From positions 1 to 48,983 of the forward strand of contig JALEUF010000150.1 in assembly GCA_022781015.1 (NCBI GenBank): 48,983 nt of DNA. Reading direction: 5' to 3'. Source of the stretch: Caryophanales bacterium (lineage in GTDB: Bacteria > Bacillota_I > Bacilli_A > RFN20 > CAG-826). This document shows positions 1-8,204 of this stretch, in pieces (position 1 is the stretch's first letter; each line of letters begins with the position of its first letter). A model generated the notes under the pieces. The model saw only the letters and a program-made list of their open reading frames with translations, made no database searches and was not told the DNA's origin. The translations under genes were made by a program, and so were the position numbers.

Positions 1-1458
1 AAACTCAATAAGAAGATTTCATCATTCTCAATGGCGGAAATCAATAAATTCTCCACTGCTAGTTTAGTTACTAGAAGTACAAATGATATCGAACAAGTCC
101 AAATGACTTACCTCATGATGATGAGAATGGTTTTTGCTGCTCCGGTAACTGCAATATGGGCCATATGCAAAATCCAATCTGCCTCCTGGCAATTAACAAC
201 TGCTACTGCTGTTGCAATTGTTGTCCTAGTAATTGCACTTACTATATTAGTTGTAACAGTCTTGCCTAAATTCAAGGTTGCCCAGAAATATGTTGATAAA
301 TTAAACGGAATAACTAGAGAAAACCTAAATGGTATCAGGGTAGTTCGTGCTTATAATGCCGAGCAATACCAGGAAGATAAGTTCAAGAAAGCCAATGACG
401 ATTTAACAAAGCTAAATCTCTTTAGTGGAAGGGTCTTAGGCTTATTATCTCCAATTATAGTCATTGTAATGGATGGGGTTACTTTATCCATGTATTGGAT
501 CGGTGCCTATCTAATTAATGGTGGCACATTAGCATATAATGAAGTGTCTAGCTATACGATGTTAGTAACTCAAATCATTATGGCATTCATGATGTTATTA
601 ATGATGTTTGTCATGCTTCCTAGAGCTAGTGTCTCCGCTAAACGCATTAATGAAGTATTAGACACAAAACCATCGATAGTAGATCCAGCAAATCCTATTG
701 TTCCAGAGAAATTAGGAACAATAGAATTCAATGATGTATCTTTCTCTTATCCAGATGGAGAAGAAAACATTTTGGAACATATTTCCTTTAAAGCAAAACA
801 AGGAGATACGATTGCTATCATTGGTCCAACAGGATGTGGAAAATCTACTTTGGTTCAACTTCTAGATAGACTTTATGATGCAACTGAAGGTGAAGTAAAA
901 GTAGACGGAATCAATGTAAAAGAAATGAGTCAAACCGAACTTCATTCTAGGATTGGTTATGTTCCTCAAAAAGGCGTGCTTTTCACTGGAACAGTCAAAT
1001 CTAACATTGGTTTTGGATTGAAAGAAATTGACGATGAAGTAATTAAAAATTCCGCAAAAATCGCTTGTGCTGATGAATTTATTGAAAATATGGAAGATAA
1101 ATATGATGCAAAAATAGCACAAGGAGGAACTAATGTTTCTGGTGGGCAAAGGCAAAGGCTTTGCATTGCTAGAGCAGTTGCAACAAGACCAGAAATATTT
1201 GTCTTCGACGATTCTTTCTCTGCATTGGATTTTAAAACCGATCTCAAGGTAAGACAGAACCTAAGGGAATCACAAAAAGATGCCACCAAGGTAATAGTTG
1301 CCCAACGTATCGGAACTGTTATGGATGCTGATTTGATATTAGTTTTAGAAGAAGGGAAACTTGTAGGAAAAGGAACCCACAAGGAACTTTTACAAACCTG
1401 CAAGTTATATAAAGACATCGCCCTTTCTCAGCTTAGCAAGGAGGAACTTTCTTTATGA
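1..1458 (+). CDS. ABC exporter half-transporter, degenerate-site subunit (5' partial)
   Basis: The frame is open from base 1, and the first residues align near residue 110 of a normal ~580-aa exporter, so the start and first membrane helices lie outside the window; the ATG at 31 is internal. Visible parts are the rest of the membrane domain, then an ATPase domain with Walker A GPTGCGKS (nt 823 on), an intact signature VSGGQ, Walker B IFVFDD and D-loop SALD. The catalytic Glu after Walker B is Asp, and the switch His is Gln (VAQRIG). Both changes are those of the degenerate-site subunit of heterodimeric exporters such as TM287 or BmrC. It overlaps the next gene by ATGA. The substrate is unknown; drug or lipid export is typical. 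Confidence 0.93.
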   Translation, partial: KLNKKISSFSMAEINKFSTASLVTRSTNDIEQVQMTYLMMMRMVFAAPVTAIWAICKIQSASWQLTTATAVAIVVLVIALTILVVTVLPKFKVAQKYVDKLNGITRENLNGIRVVRAYNAEQYQEDKFKKANDDLTKLNLFSGRVLGLLSPIIVIVMDGVTLSMYWIGAYLINGGTLAYNEVSSYTMLVTQIIMAFMMLLMMFVMLPRASVSAKRINEVLDTKPSIVDPANPIVPEKLGTIEFNDVSFSYPDGEENILEHISFKAKQGDTIAIIGPTGCGKSTLVQLLDRLYDATEGEVKVDGINVKEMSQTELHSRIGYVPQKGVLFTGTVKSNIGFGLKEIDDEVIKNSAKIACADEFIENMEDKYDAKIAQGGTNVSGGQRQRLCIARAVATRPEIFVFDDSFSALDFKTDLKVRQNLRESQKDATKVIVAQRIGTVMDADLILVLEEGKLVGKGTHKELLQTCKLYKDIALSQLSKEELSL

Positions 1459-3257
1459 AAAAAGGTAATTTCAAAAAAGACAAAGTCTCTAAGAAAGAAT
1501 TAGGGAAGGCACTAAAGAATATTCTTGGTACTTCCAAGAAGTTCTATGCTCCAATTATTATTTCAGCCATCTTTATTCTTGCTGGGGTTGTTATTTCTAT
1601 TATTGCTCCTCAATACCTTTCAAAAATGACCAATGAGATAGCAAACAATGCTCTCAAACAAACAATTAATATAGATATAGTTGCTAAAAATGGATTCATA
1701 TTATTGGGGTTATATATTTCTAGTGCCATCCTTACATATTTATCTAGTTTCCTTTTAACTGGAGTTACCCAAAAATATGCGAATGCATTAAGAAAATCTA
1801 TTTCTGAAAAAATAAATGTCATCCCATTACGTTATTTTGATTCGCATCAAGTTGGTGACATACTTTCTAGAGTTACTAACGATGTAGACTCCGTCGCTCA
1901 AAGTTTAGACCAATCAATTTCAATGATGCTTCAATCAATATTCATGTTGATTGGTTCATTAATTGGGATGTTCGCCACTTCTTATTTAATGGCATTAACT
2001 GCCTTAATTTCTCTACCACTCATGCTTATATTCTTAGGCATAATCATGAAATTTGCCATGCCTCAATTCTTGAAAAGGCAAGAACAAATCGGTGATATTA
2101 ATGGGGTCGTAGAAGAAAAGTTCTCTGGCCAATTGATAATCAAACTATTCAATGCCGAAGAGAAAGTAGATGAAGTATTTAATTCTAAAAACATTACTTT
2201 AGGCACGACGATGTTTAAGGCCCAATGCTGTGGCGGATTAATGCAACCTTTGATGTCTTTCGTTTCCTATTTTGCCTATGTAGCCGTCTTAGTAGTTGGT
2301 GGAATTCTTTTAAGCGATGGAAAAGTCGATTACGGAACCATCACTGCTTTCTTAGTCTATGTAAGGTTATTCCAGCAACCAATGACCCAAATGGCTCAAG
2401 CCATGAATACACTTCAAACAGTTGGAGCCGCCAGCAAACGCGTCTTTGATTTCTTAGAAGAAAAAGAACTTGATGATGAAACTGGAAAGACAAGAAAATT
2501 AATCGGAGTAGATGGCAAAGAGCAAGTTAAAGGCGAAATCGAATTCAAACATATTAACTTCTCTTATGATCCATCTAGAGAAATCATCCATGACTTCTCT
2601 GCCAAGATTAAACCTGGCTCAAAAGTTGCTATAGTAGGTCCTACAGGCGCAGGAAAAACCACCATGGTCAATCTCCTTATGAGGTTCTATGAAATCAATT
2701 CTGGGGATATTTTAATCGATGGGGTGTCTATTAAAGATATGCCTAGAGAGGAAATCCATGATATTTTTGGCATGGTTTTACAAGACACATGGGTTTTTGA
2801 AGGAACAATGAGGGAAAACATTGTTTTCAACAGTCCTGCCATTCCTGATGATGAACTAAAGCAAATTTGCAAAGATGCTAACATCTACCACTTCATTAGG
2901 ACTCTTCCAGGCAAATTAGATTGCGAACTATCTAATGCAGGTTCTATTTCCTCTGGGCAAAAGCAACTTATAACCATTGCTAGGGCTATGGTTAGGGAAG
3001 CACCTTTATTAATATTAGATGAAGCCACATCTAACGTTGATACACGTACAGAAGAGCTTATCCAGGAAGCCATGGATAATCTTACTAAAGGAAGGACAAG
3101 TTTTGTTATTGCCCACCGTTTATCCACGATCAAGAATGCTGACTTAATCTTAGTCATGAAGGATGGGAACATTGTTGAACAAGGAACTCATGAATCCTTA
3201 ATGAAAGACAACGGTTTCTATGCCTCCTTGTATAACTCTCAATTCTCATTTCAATAA
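1455..3257 (+). CDS. ABC exporter half-transporter, catalytic-site subunit
   Basis: This 600-aa protein has the full exporter layout: a six-helix membrane domain (about residues 30-330), then an ATPase domain with Walker A GPTGAGKT, Walker B LLILDEATS with the catalytic Glu, and switch His (IAHRLST). Its own signature is altered to ISSGQ. Together with the upstream gene this gives one working site (this Walker A/B plus the partner's VSGGQ) and one dead site, the TM287/288 arrangement. The start is set by AAGGAGG just upstream, and the start overlaps the upstream stop as ATGA, so the two subunits are probably co-translated. A hairpin and terminator follow at 3281-3376. Confidence 0.95.
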   Translation: MKKGNFKKDKVSKKELGKALKNILGTSKKFYAPIIISAIFILAGVVISIIAPQYLSKMTNEIANNALKQTINIDIVAKNGFILLGLYISSAILTYLSSFLLTGVTQKYANALRKSISEKINVIPLRYFDSHQVGDILSRVTNDVDSVAQSLDQSISMMLQSIFMLIGSLIGMFATSYLMALTALISLPLMLIFLGIIMKFAMPQFLKRQEQIGDINGVVEEKFSGQLIIKLFNAEEKVDEVFNSKNITLGTTMFKAQCCGGLMQPLMSFVSYFAYVAVLVVGGILLSDGKVDYGTITAFLVYVRLFQQPMTQMAQAMNTLQTVGAASKRVFDFLEEKELDDETGKTRKLIGVDGKEQVKGEIEFKHINFSYDPSREIIHDFSAKIKPGSKVAIVGPTGAGKTTMVNLLMRFYEINSGDILIDGVSIKDMPREEIHDIFGMVLQDTWVFEGTMRENIVFNSPAIPDDELKQICKDANIYHFIRTLPGKLDCELSNAGSISSGQKQLITIARAMVREAPLLILDEATSNVDTRTEELIQEAMDNLTKGRTSFVIAHRLSTIKNADLILVMKDGNIVEQGTHESLMKDNGFYASLYNSQFSFQ

Positions 3258-3280
3258 TTAAAAACACAAATCAAAAGACT

Positions 3281-3332
3281 TTGATGTTACGAACTCGATG
3301 AGTATATAAACTCACGAAAGCTGTAACATCAA
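3281..3332 (+). ncRNA. Nested hairpin, possible structured RNA element
   Basis: TTGATGTTAC (3281-3290) is perfectly complementary to GTAACATCAA (3323-3332). Inside the loop is a second stem, TGAGT (3299-3303) with ACTCA (3310-3314), extended by C-G and G-C pairs around a bulged A. An intrinsic terminator starts 15 bases later. The two-stem shape with an internal loop followed by a terminator looks like a regulatory leader, but I recognise no known riboswitch family. It could also be just the 3' end of the ABC transporter message. Confidence 0.4.
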
Positions 3333-3347
3333 CGGGGATAGATTAAT

Positions 3348-3376
3348 GAGCATTCAAAAGGGTGCTCTTTTTATTT
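3348..3376 (+). terminator. Intrinsic terminator after the ABC exporter operon
   Basis: GAGCATT (3348-3354), loop CAAAAG, then GGTGCTC (3361-3367) form a 7-bp stem with two G-U pairs, followed by TTTTTATTT. It would end transcription from the ABC exporter genes or act as the attenuator of the hairpin just upstream. Confidence 0.75.
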
Positions 3377-3389
3377 GGGATTTCTCTTA

Positions 3390-3588
3390 AGCGAAGACAA
3401 TCAAAGATTCTTATGATAGGAAACGCATTAGCGCATTAGTAAAAGCTGTAACAAACTATGAGGATAAAGGCATTAATTCATCCCCATTAAAAGTTACAGA
3501 TTTCATGAGTGTTATAGAACGTCAGGCCTGTTCATCAGGTAACCTTAAAAGAATAAATGAAATCAGACGAATCAATGTCAATTAACAA
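3390..3588 (+). pseudogene. Unrecognised open frame without start codon (gene remnant?)
   Basis: Between the terminator and the DUF6088 gene, one frame stays open from a TAA near 3390 to a TAA near 3586 and reads like protein: KDSYDRKRISALVKA early on, IERQACSSGNLKRINEI near the end. There is no ATG, GTG or TTG with a ribosome site at its beginning; the only Met is internal. I do not recognise the family. It may be the tail of a lost gene. It repeats AAAGCTGTAACA from the upstream hairpin. The rest of 3258-3704 holds nothing else I can support. Confidence 0.25.
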
Positions 3589-3663
3589 AAGCAAAAATCA
3601 TTCTGTTTCAAAAACGAATCTGGCATTCATAGAAAAGATAAAAATAAGAAAAATACCATTGTT

Positions 3664-3692
3664 TTGTTATTTCGTCCGTTTTTGTATATAAT
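3664..3692 (+). promoter_or_regulatory. Promoter of the DUF6088 gene (near-leaderless)
   Basis: A TTGTTA -35 box (3664-3669), a 17-base spacer and a perfect TATAAT -10 box (3687-3692) lie just before the ATG at 3705. Transcription would start about 5 bases before the start codon, leaving no room for a Shine-Dalgarno site, and none is seen. Confidence 0.6.
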
Positions 3693-3704
3693 TTATAAGA
3701 CCAA

Positions 3705-4310
3705 ATGAGAGAAAGAATTGAAAAATCGATAATTGAGCTAATCCAGCAAAAAGAAGAAGGCAGCGTCTTTGTTGCTAATGATTTTCTTTCTTTTGGCAGT
3801 CTTTCTAGCGTCAATCGTGCATTGTCTAGAATTAACGGAAAAGGGTTAATTAAAAGGTTAGAACACGGGTTATACGCAAAACTAAAATTTGACCCTTTAT
3901 TAGATGAATTCACGATGCCGAATATTAATGATGTTGCCCTTGCAATAGCTAGGAAGAACGCCTGGACAATTTTGCCTTGTGGCGACAATGCAAAATTCCA
4001 ATTAGGATTAATTCCTTACTTTAACGGAATTTATGAATACGCTTCAAACGGGCCTTATAGGACTTATTTATATGAGAATAATTCAATTACGTTTAAAAGA
4101 ACATCTTCTAAATCCATATCGAATTTATCCTTTAAAACAGGCCTTGTTATTCAAGCGATAAAAGCCATTGGAAAATCCAATATAAAAGAGAAGGATATTC
4201 GCCTTATCTCTTCTAAATTATCTAGACAAGAAAAAGATATGGCATTAGAAGAATCTAAACGCGTCCAGGCGTGGATTTATGATCTTATTAAGCTAATTAA
4301 CCAATTATAG
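3705..4310 (+). CDS. DUF6088 / AbiEi-like antitoxin-type winged-helix protein
   Basis: The 201-aa product has the DUF6088 pattern: an N-terminal winged helix (residues ~15-65) with SLSSVNRALSRINGKGLI and the turn LEHGLYAKL, then a C-terminal region with NDVALAIARKNAW and a hydrophobic core. This family is the AbiEi-like half of type IV toxin-antitoxin systems, where it represses its own promoter and counters an AbiEii nucleotidyltransferase toxin. Here no AbiEii gene follows: only about 110 bases separate it from the ftsH terminator and gene on the other strand. It is therefore an orphan regulator or a solitary remnant. The start is the first ATG, immediately behind a strong promoter and without a ribosome site. 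Confidence 0.75.
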   Translation: MRERIEKSIIELIQQKEEGSVFVANDFLSFGSLSSVNRALSRINGKGLIKRLEHGLYAKLKFDPLLDEFTMPNINDVALAIARKNAWTILPCGDNAKFQLGLIPYFNGIYEYASNGPYRTYLYENNSITFKRTSSKSISNLSFKTGLVIQAIKAIGKSNIKEKDIRLISSKLSRQEKDMALEESKRVQAWIYDLIKLINQL

Positions 4311-4372
4311 TTTTCCCACTTCTTAAATAGGCTGTTTCCATAGGTTTTACCCACCGCCCAAATCGTTAAGAA

Positions 4373-4407
4373 AGTAAAAGAAAACCCTGAATATTTCTAC
4401 TCAGGGT
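4373..4407 (-). terminator. Terminator of ftsH
   Basis: Read on the minus strand, ACCCTGA pairs with TCAGGGT (4384-4390 with 4401-4407) around a 10-base loop, followed by TTTTCTTTTAC. It lies 15 bases past the ftsH stop. Confidence 0.8.
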
Positions 4408-4421
4408 GAAAGACAAACAAT

Positions 4422-6548
4422 TTATTTATCTTCTTTTGGAGCCACTTCAGAAGCGTCTTCTTTTTTGGTTTCTTCCCCACTAGAAGGAATGGTTTCAGTA
4501 GGAGTTTCTACATGCTTTTCTTCTTTTGGTAAAGAACCGTGTTCTACAAGATAAGAAATCTCTTCGGCTGTAATGGTTTCTTTTTCAAGAAGAGTTTCAG
4601 CAATCAAGATAACTTCATCTTTATGTTCTAATAAGAGCTTTCTGGCGTTTTCATGGGCTTCATCGATTATTTTCCTAACTGCCTTATCGATTTCAAAGGC
4701 AATTTGGGTCGAGAAGTTCTTTTGGGTGGAATTGTAGTCTCTACCAAGGAAGACAGAGCCGGTATTTTGCTCATATTGGATTGGTCCAAGTTCAGACATA
4801 CCAAGTTCAGTAACCATAAGTCTAGCGATTCTAGTAGCTTCTTGGATGTCGTTAGAAGCGCCTGTAGTAACATCTTGGAAGAATATTTCTTCAGAAGTTC
4901 TACCGCCTAATAAGCCAGTAATTCTAGCAATAAGTTCGTTTTTGGTTAATAAGAAGCGATCGTCTTCAGGAGTCATCAAGACATGGCCACCAGTATTTCC
5001 TCTAGGAATGATGGTAATCTTTTGGACCTTATCAGAAAATGGGAGGTTTAGTCCAATAACAGCGTGTCCAGCCTCATGATAAGCGACTTCTTTTCTTTCG
5101 ACAGGAGACATGGCGCGGCTAGATTTAGCAGGTCCTGAAATTCTTCTATCGATAGCTTCGTCGATATCGGCAATATCGATGCAGTCTTTGTTTTCCCTAA
5201 CAGCAAGGATGGCAGCTTCATTTAATACGTTGTCAAGATCAGCACCAGAGAAACCTACGGTTCTTTTGGCTAAAGCACCAAAATCAACTCCTGGAGCAAT
5301 CTTTTTATTACGGGCATGTACTTTTAAGATAGCCTCACGCCCTTCTTTGTCTGGCAACGAAACGGTTATTGTCCTATCAAATCTACCAGCTCTTCTTAAA
5401 GCTGGGTCAAGAACATCATCACGGTTAGTAGCAGCAATAACTAGGATACCTGAATTAGCTTCAAAGCCATCCATTTCGACAAGCAATTGGTTAAGAGTTT
5501 GTTCTCTTTCGTCGTTGCCTCCGCCAAGTCCTGCGCCTCTTTGACGTCCAACAGCATCGATTTCATCGATAAATATTAGACATGGAGCGGTTTCTTTGGC
5601 TTTCTTGAACAAGTCACGTACACGACCTGCGCCAACACCGACATACATTTCAACAAAGTCAGACCCAGAGATTGAATAGAATGGAACTCCAGCCTCACCA
5701 GCAACAGCCTTAGCAAGTAAAGTTTTACCAGTACCTGGAGGGCCAATTAGCAAGACACCTTTTGGTAATCTAGCGCCAAATTTAGAATATTTCTTTGGAT
5801 CTTTTAGATATTCAACAAGTTCGACCATTTCGGCCTTTTCGGCATCGCATCCAGCAACATCACTGAACTTTACTTTAGAAGAAGCTTTTCTAGCAGGTGA
5901 CTTATTGAACCCTAGGACATTATTATTCATTCCAGAAACGGACGAATTAAGTCTAGAGAAGATAAATAAGCCAATTATTAAGATAATTCCTGTAGATATT
6001 AAAGTTGGTCCCCATGTGTCCCACCAAGAGACTTGGAAAGCATCTTTATTATTTAAAGAAGCACCCGATCCTTGGTTTCTAATTCCAAATTGGTCAATTC
6101 TAACTGTAAATATGCTTTGGTATGAAAGGTGAGTGTATTCATAATGGGCGCCAGTTTCATCGGTAGCAAAAGTAGTAAAATCACTAGTCCAAACAGATTC
6201 ATCAATAACAACCGAGAATATACGTTTTGTATTACTGGTCTTATCGATGTAATTACCTTTGACCGTAACGGCTTTATAGCCATGGCTAGCTTCGACATAA
6301 TAAACTTGTTTGTTTGTTAAATCGAAATCAGTAAGGGTACCATTGGCTTCCTTTTCGCCGCTAGCATTTGTTGTAATACTAGTTGTATAACCTAAATAAT
6401 TATCCAAATCACTATAGGCCCAAGTTTCACCCTTGCCAACCATGCTGGAAACAATTAGCCAAATAAATACGCCAACTGTTGCAGCCATTAATATGTAAGG
6501 AAGGATAAAACTGAATATACTCTTTTTTGGGGCTTTTCCGTCGTTCAT
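4422..6548 (-). CDS. ftsH: ATP-dependent zinc metalloprotease FtsH
   Basis: Membrane-anchored AAA+ protease that degrades misassembled membrane proteins and short-lived regulators. The 708-aa protein shows TM1 (about 11-36), an extracytoplasmic domain (37-178), TM2 (about 179-199), Walker A GPPGTGKT (269-276), Walker B LIFIDE (325-330), second region of homology (AATNR to GRFDR, 372-392) and the zinc site HEAGH (491-495) with the third ligand near D567. The extracytoplasmic domain is long for the family and the last ~45 residues are a charged Glu/Lys/Pro tail. The start follows AAGGAGAAC. As in Bacillus, tilS lies directly upstream, but with a 105-base gap that may hold its own promoter. Confidence 0.97.
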   Translation of the reverse strand: MNDGKAPKKSIFSFILPYILMAATVGVFIWLIVSSMVGKGETWAYSDLDNYLGYTTSITTNASGEKEANGTLTDFDLTNKQVYYVEASHGYKAVTVKGNYIDKTSNTKRIFSVVIDESVWTSDFTTFATDETGAHYEYTHLSYQSIFTVRIDQFGIRNQGSGASLNNKDAFQVSWWDTWGPTLISTGIILIIGLFIFSRLNSSVSGMNNNVLGFNKSPARKASSKVKFSDVAGCDAEKAEMVELVEYLKDPKKYSKFGARLPKGVLLIGPPGTGKTLLAKAVAGEAGVPFYSISGSDFVEMYVGVGAGRVRDLFKKAKETAPCLIFIDEIDAVGRQRGAGLGGGNDEREQTLNQLLVEMDGFEANSGILVIAATNRDDVLDPALRRAGRFDRTITVSLPDKEGREAILKVHARNKKIAPGVDFGALAKRTVGFSGADLDNVLNEAAILAVRENKDCIDIADIDEAIDRRISGPAKSSRAMSPVERKEVAYHEAGHAVIGLNLPFSDKVQKITIIPRGNTGGHVLMTPEDDRFLLTKNELIARITGLLGGRTSEEIFFQDVTTGASNDIQEATRIARLMVTELGMSELGPIQYEQNTGSVFLGRDYNSTQKNFSTQIAFEIDKAVRKIIDEAHENARKLLLEHKDEVILIAETLLEKETITAEEISYLVEHGSLPKEEKHVETPTETIPSSGEETKKEDASEVAPKEDK

Positions 6549-6585
6549 TTTGTTCTCCTTTTCAATTGATTATTTTTTCTTCTTT

Positions 6586-6601
6586 TAACGTGCGTGCGTT
6601 A
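6586..6601. repeat. Inverted repeat upstream of ftsH
   Basis: TAACG-TGCGTG-CGTTA lies in the tilS-ftsH gap, about 40 bases before the ftsH start. On the minus strand a weak promoter (TTGCAT, 16 bases, TAAATT) precedes it. It could be an operator or an mRNA hairpin. It is not a CIRCE or CtsR site. Confidence 0.3.
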
Positions 6602-6653
6602 GGAAATTTACACTAAAATCAAGAATATGCAAATACATTGCAACCCTATTTGT

Positions 6654-7904
6654 CTATTTAATTGTCTTCATCTTCAAAATAGAGGTGTGGTATTCGCTGA
6701 AAGTTTGCCTATAACGTGGAACATATATTATTTTTCCGTCTTTATTGACAAATACTGGCCAAATATAACGCAAAGTAACTGGCATCTTCCAAACAGAATA
6801 TAACCTTCTAACAGGCTCTAAATATCCATGTATGACATAATTATCAGTTGGAAGGACGCTTCTTACCGTTAATGGGTAGTCTTCGTCTTTAATACCTCTA
6901 TCTAAAGCTCCCATAGAGAAGTCTAATTCAAAATATGGAGTATCTAATTTGCCGTTTTTCTCTAAAGTATAGGTATATGGCAATTCTTTTGGATTATTTC
7001 CAACCATAATGACATCATATTCCTTGATTAAATAAGTAGAATCATTTAATTTCATAGCCAAATTTGGTTGAGGGGCAAGGCAAAATTTACGGATTGCTTC
7101 GTAATCTTTAACCTTTAAACTAACTTTTCTAGAAGCAGTAGAAACTAGTTTATTAATAGCGTTGATAAATCCGTCGTAAGGAAGGGCGATCAAGGCACGG
7201 ATGTCTAATTCATCAGCAACAACGGCTTCATGGATGACACTATCAGAAAGACCAAATTGTTCATCATTAGCAGCCCTCATTTCATCAAGGACCTTTTCGC
7301 GGTCAATCTCGCTCATCTTCGAAATAACATCTCTTCTAATTGAATTACGCATGTATTCATCTTCGTTTTTGGAAGCACTAGTAGAATAAGGAACATGATT
7401 TTCGTTATCATAATCGATTAGATCTTGCTTTGAATAATTAAGCAAAGGTCTAACAACAACCATTCCTTCAACAGTAGACATTGGAAACAATCCATAATGG
7501 GCAACATGTCCTTTTCTTTGCTTTTGAAGAAGGTAAGTTTCAATTAAATCATCTTGTTGATGGGCCACAAAGAAAGCAGAGGCGTTATATTTTTCATATA
7601 TTTTCTTGAAGAAGTCATATCTAACTCTTCTAGCAAATTCTTTATAATCCTCGTTTTCTTTAATCTTTTCTTCTTTTGGGAGATCGTTTGTGTCTAATCC
7701 TTCAAAAACTAGCCCATTCTTCTGGCAATAATCTCTTAAAGAAGCGAAATCTGAATCGCTAGAATCGAATTTATGATAATTAAGGGAACAAACAACAGGT
7801 TTTATCCCCTTTTTGACCATCATATCTATCAAGGCCATGGAATCAGAACCAAAAGTACCTGCAACTAGGTAAGTAGAAGATTCATCAAATTTGAAATCAA
7901 TCAT
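6654..7904 (-). CDS. tilS: tRNA(Ile)-lysidine synthase TilS
   Basis: Uses ATP and lysine to convert C34 of the CAU-anticodon tRNA-Ile into lysidine so that it reads AUA. The 416-aa protein has the N-type ATP pyrophosphatase fold with RRVRYDFF and HQQDDLIET (family pattern HhxDDxxET), NSIRRDV, and a C-terminal substrate-binding region. The PP-loop is divergent: residues ~16-23 read GTFGSDSM where most family members have SGGxDS. The start overlaps the rqcP stop as TAATG, and the ribosome site GGAGAA lies inside rqcP. Sits between rqcP and ftsH, as in Bacillus (tilS-hpt-ftsH, here without hpt). Confidence 0.93.
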   Translation of the reverse strand: MIDFKFDESSTYLVAGTFGSDSMALIDMMVKKGIKPVVCSLNYHKFDSSDSDFASLRDYCQKNGLVFEGLDTNDLPKEEKIKENEDYKEFARRVRYDFFKKIYEKYNASAFFVAHQQDDLIETYLLQKQRKGHVAHYGLFPMSTVEGMVVVRPLLNYSKQDLIDYDNENHVPYSTSASKNEDEYMRNSIRRDVISKMSEIDREKVLDEMRAANDEQFGLSDSVIHEAVVADELDIRALIALPYDGFINAINKLVSTASRKVSLKVKDYEAIRKFCLAPQPNLAMKLNDSTYLIKEYDVIMVGNNPKELPYTYTLEKNGKLDTPYFELDFSMGALDRGIKDEDYPLTVRSVLPTDNYVIHGYLEPVRRLYSVWKMPVTLRYIWPVFVNKDGKIIYVPRYRQTFSEYHTSILKMKTIK

Positions 7905-8158
7905 TACATTTCTCCTTCATCGATAAGGGTAAACATTTCTTGGCAAGTAGACTTGTTTGCATAAGGTAATATCTTATTTACCTTGCCAAGCACATATTTA
8001 GAACCGAGAATCAATTTAATTTCGTCCCCTTCATTAATTTCGCTAGAGGCTTTAGCAATTTTCCCATTAATTGATACTTTGGAAGCGTCACATAGCTGTT
8101 TTGCTATTTCCCTACGCTTAATTAACCTAGAAACTTTTAAAAATTTATCAATTCTCAT
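7904..8158 (-). CDS. rqcP: RqcP, S4-domain ribosome quality control protein
   Basis: Small S4 RNA-binding protein that works with RqcH on stalled 50S subunits during C-terminal alanine tailing. The start is placed at MRIDKFLKVSRL because this matches Bacillus RqcP (YabO) from its first residue, giving 84 aa. A longer reading to 8227 would run into mfd and adds residues unlike the family. The S4 domain fills residues 1-60 (LIKRRE, KVSINGK, EGDEI). No clear Shine-Dalgarno precedes this start, so translation may be coupled to mfd, which ends 46 bases upstream. Conserved position between mfd and tilS. Confidence 0.88.
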   Translation of the reverse strand: MRIDKFLKVSRLIKRREIAKQLCDASKVSINGKIAKASSEINEGDEIKLILGSKYVLGKVNKILPYANKSTCQEMFTLIDEGEM

Positions 8159-8204
8159 CCTATATAGGATAACACAATTCCCATAAAGGGAATGCTTATA
8201 AATT

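Noticed and set aside
3291..3322. Resemblance of CTCGATGAGT...ACTCACGAAAG to the hammerhead ribozyme catalytic strands (CUGANGA...GAAA)
   Set aside because: The core has an extra base (CTCGATGA), only two stems are present instead of three, and no cleavage triplet sits in the right place.
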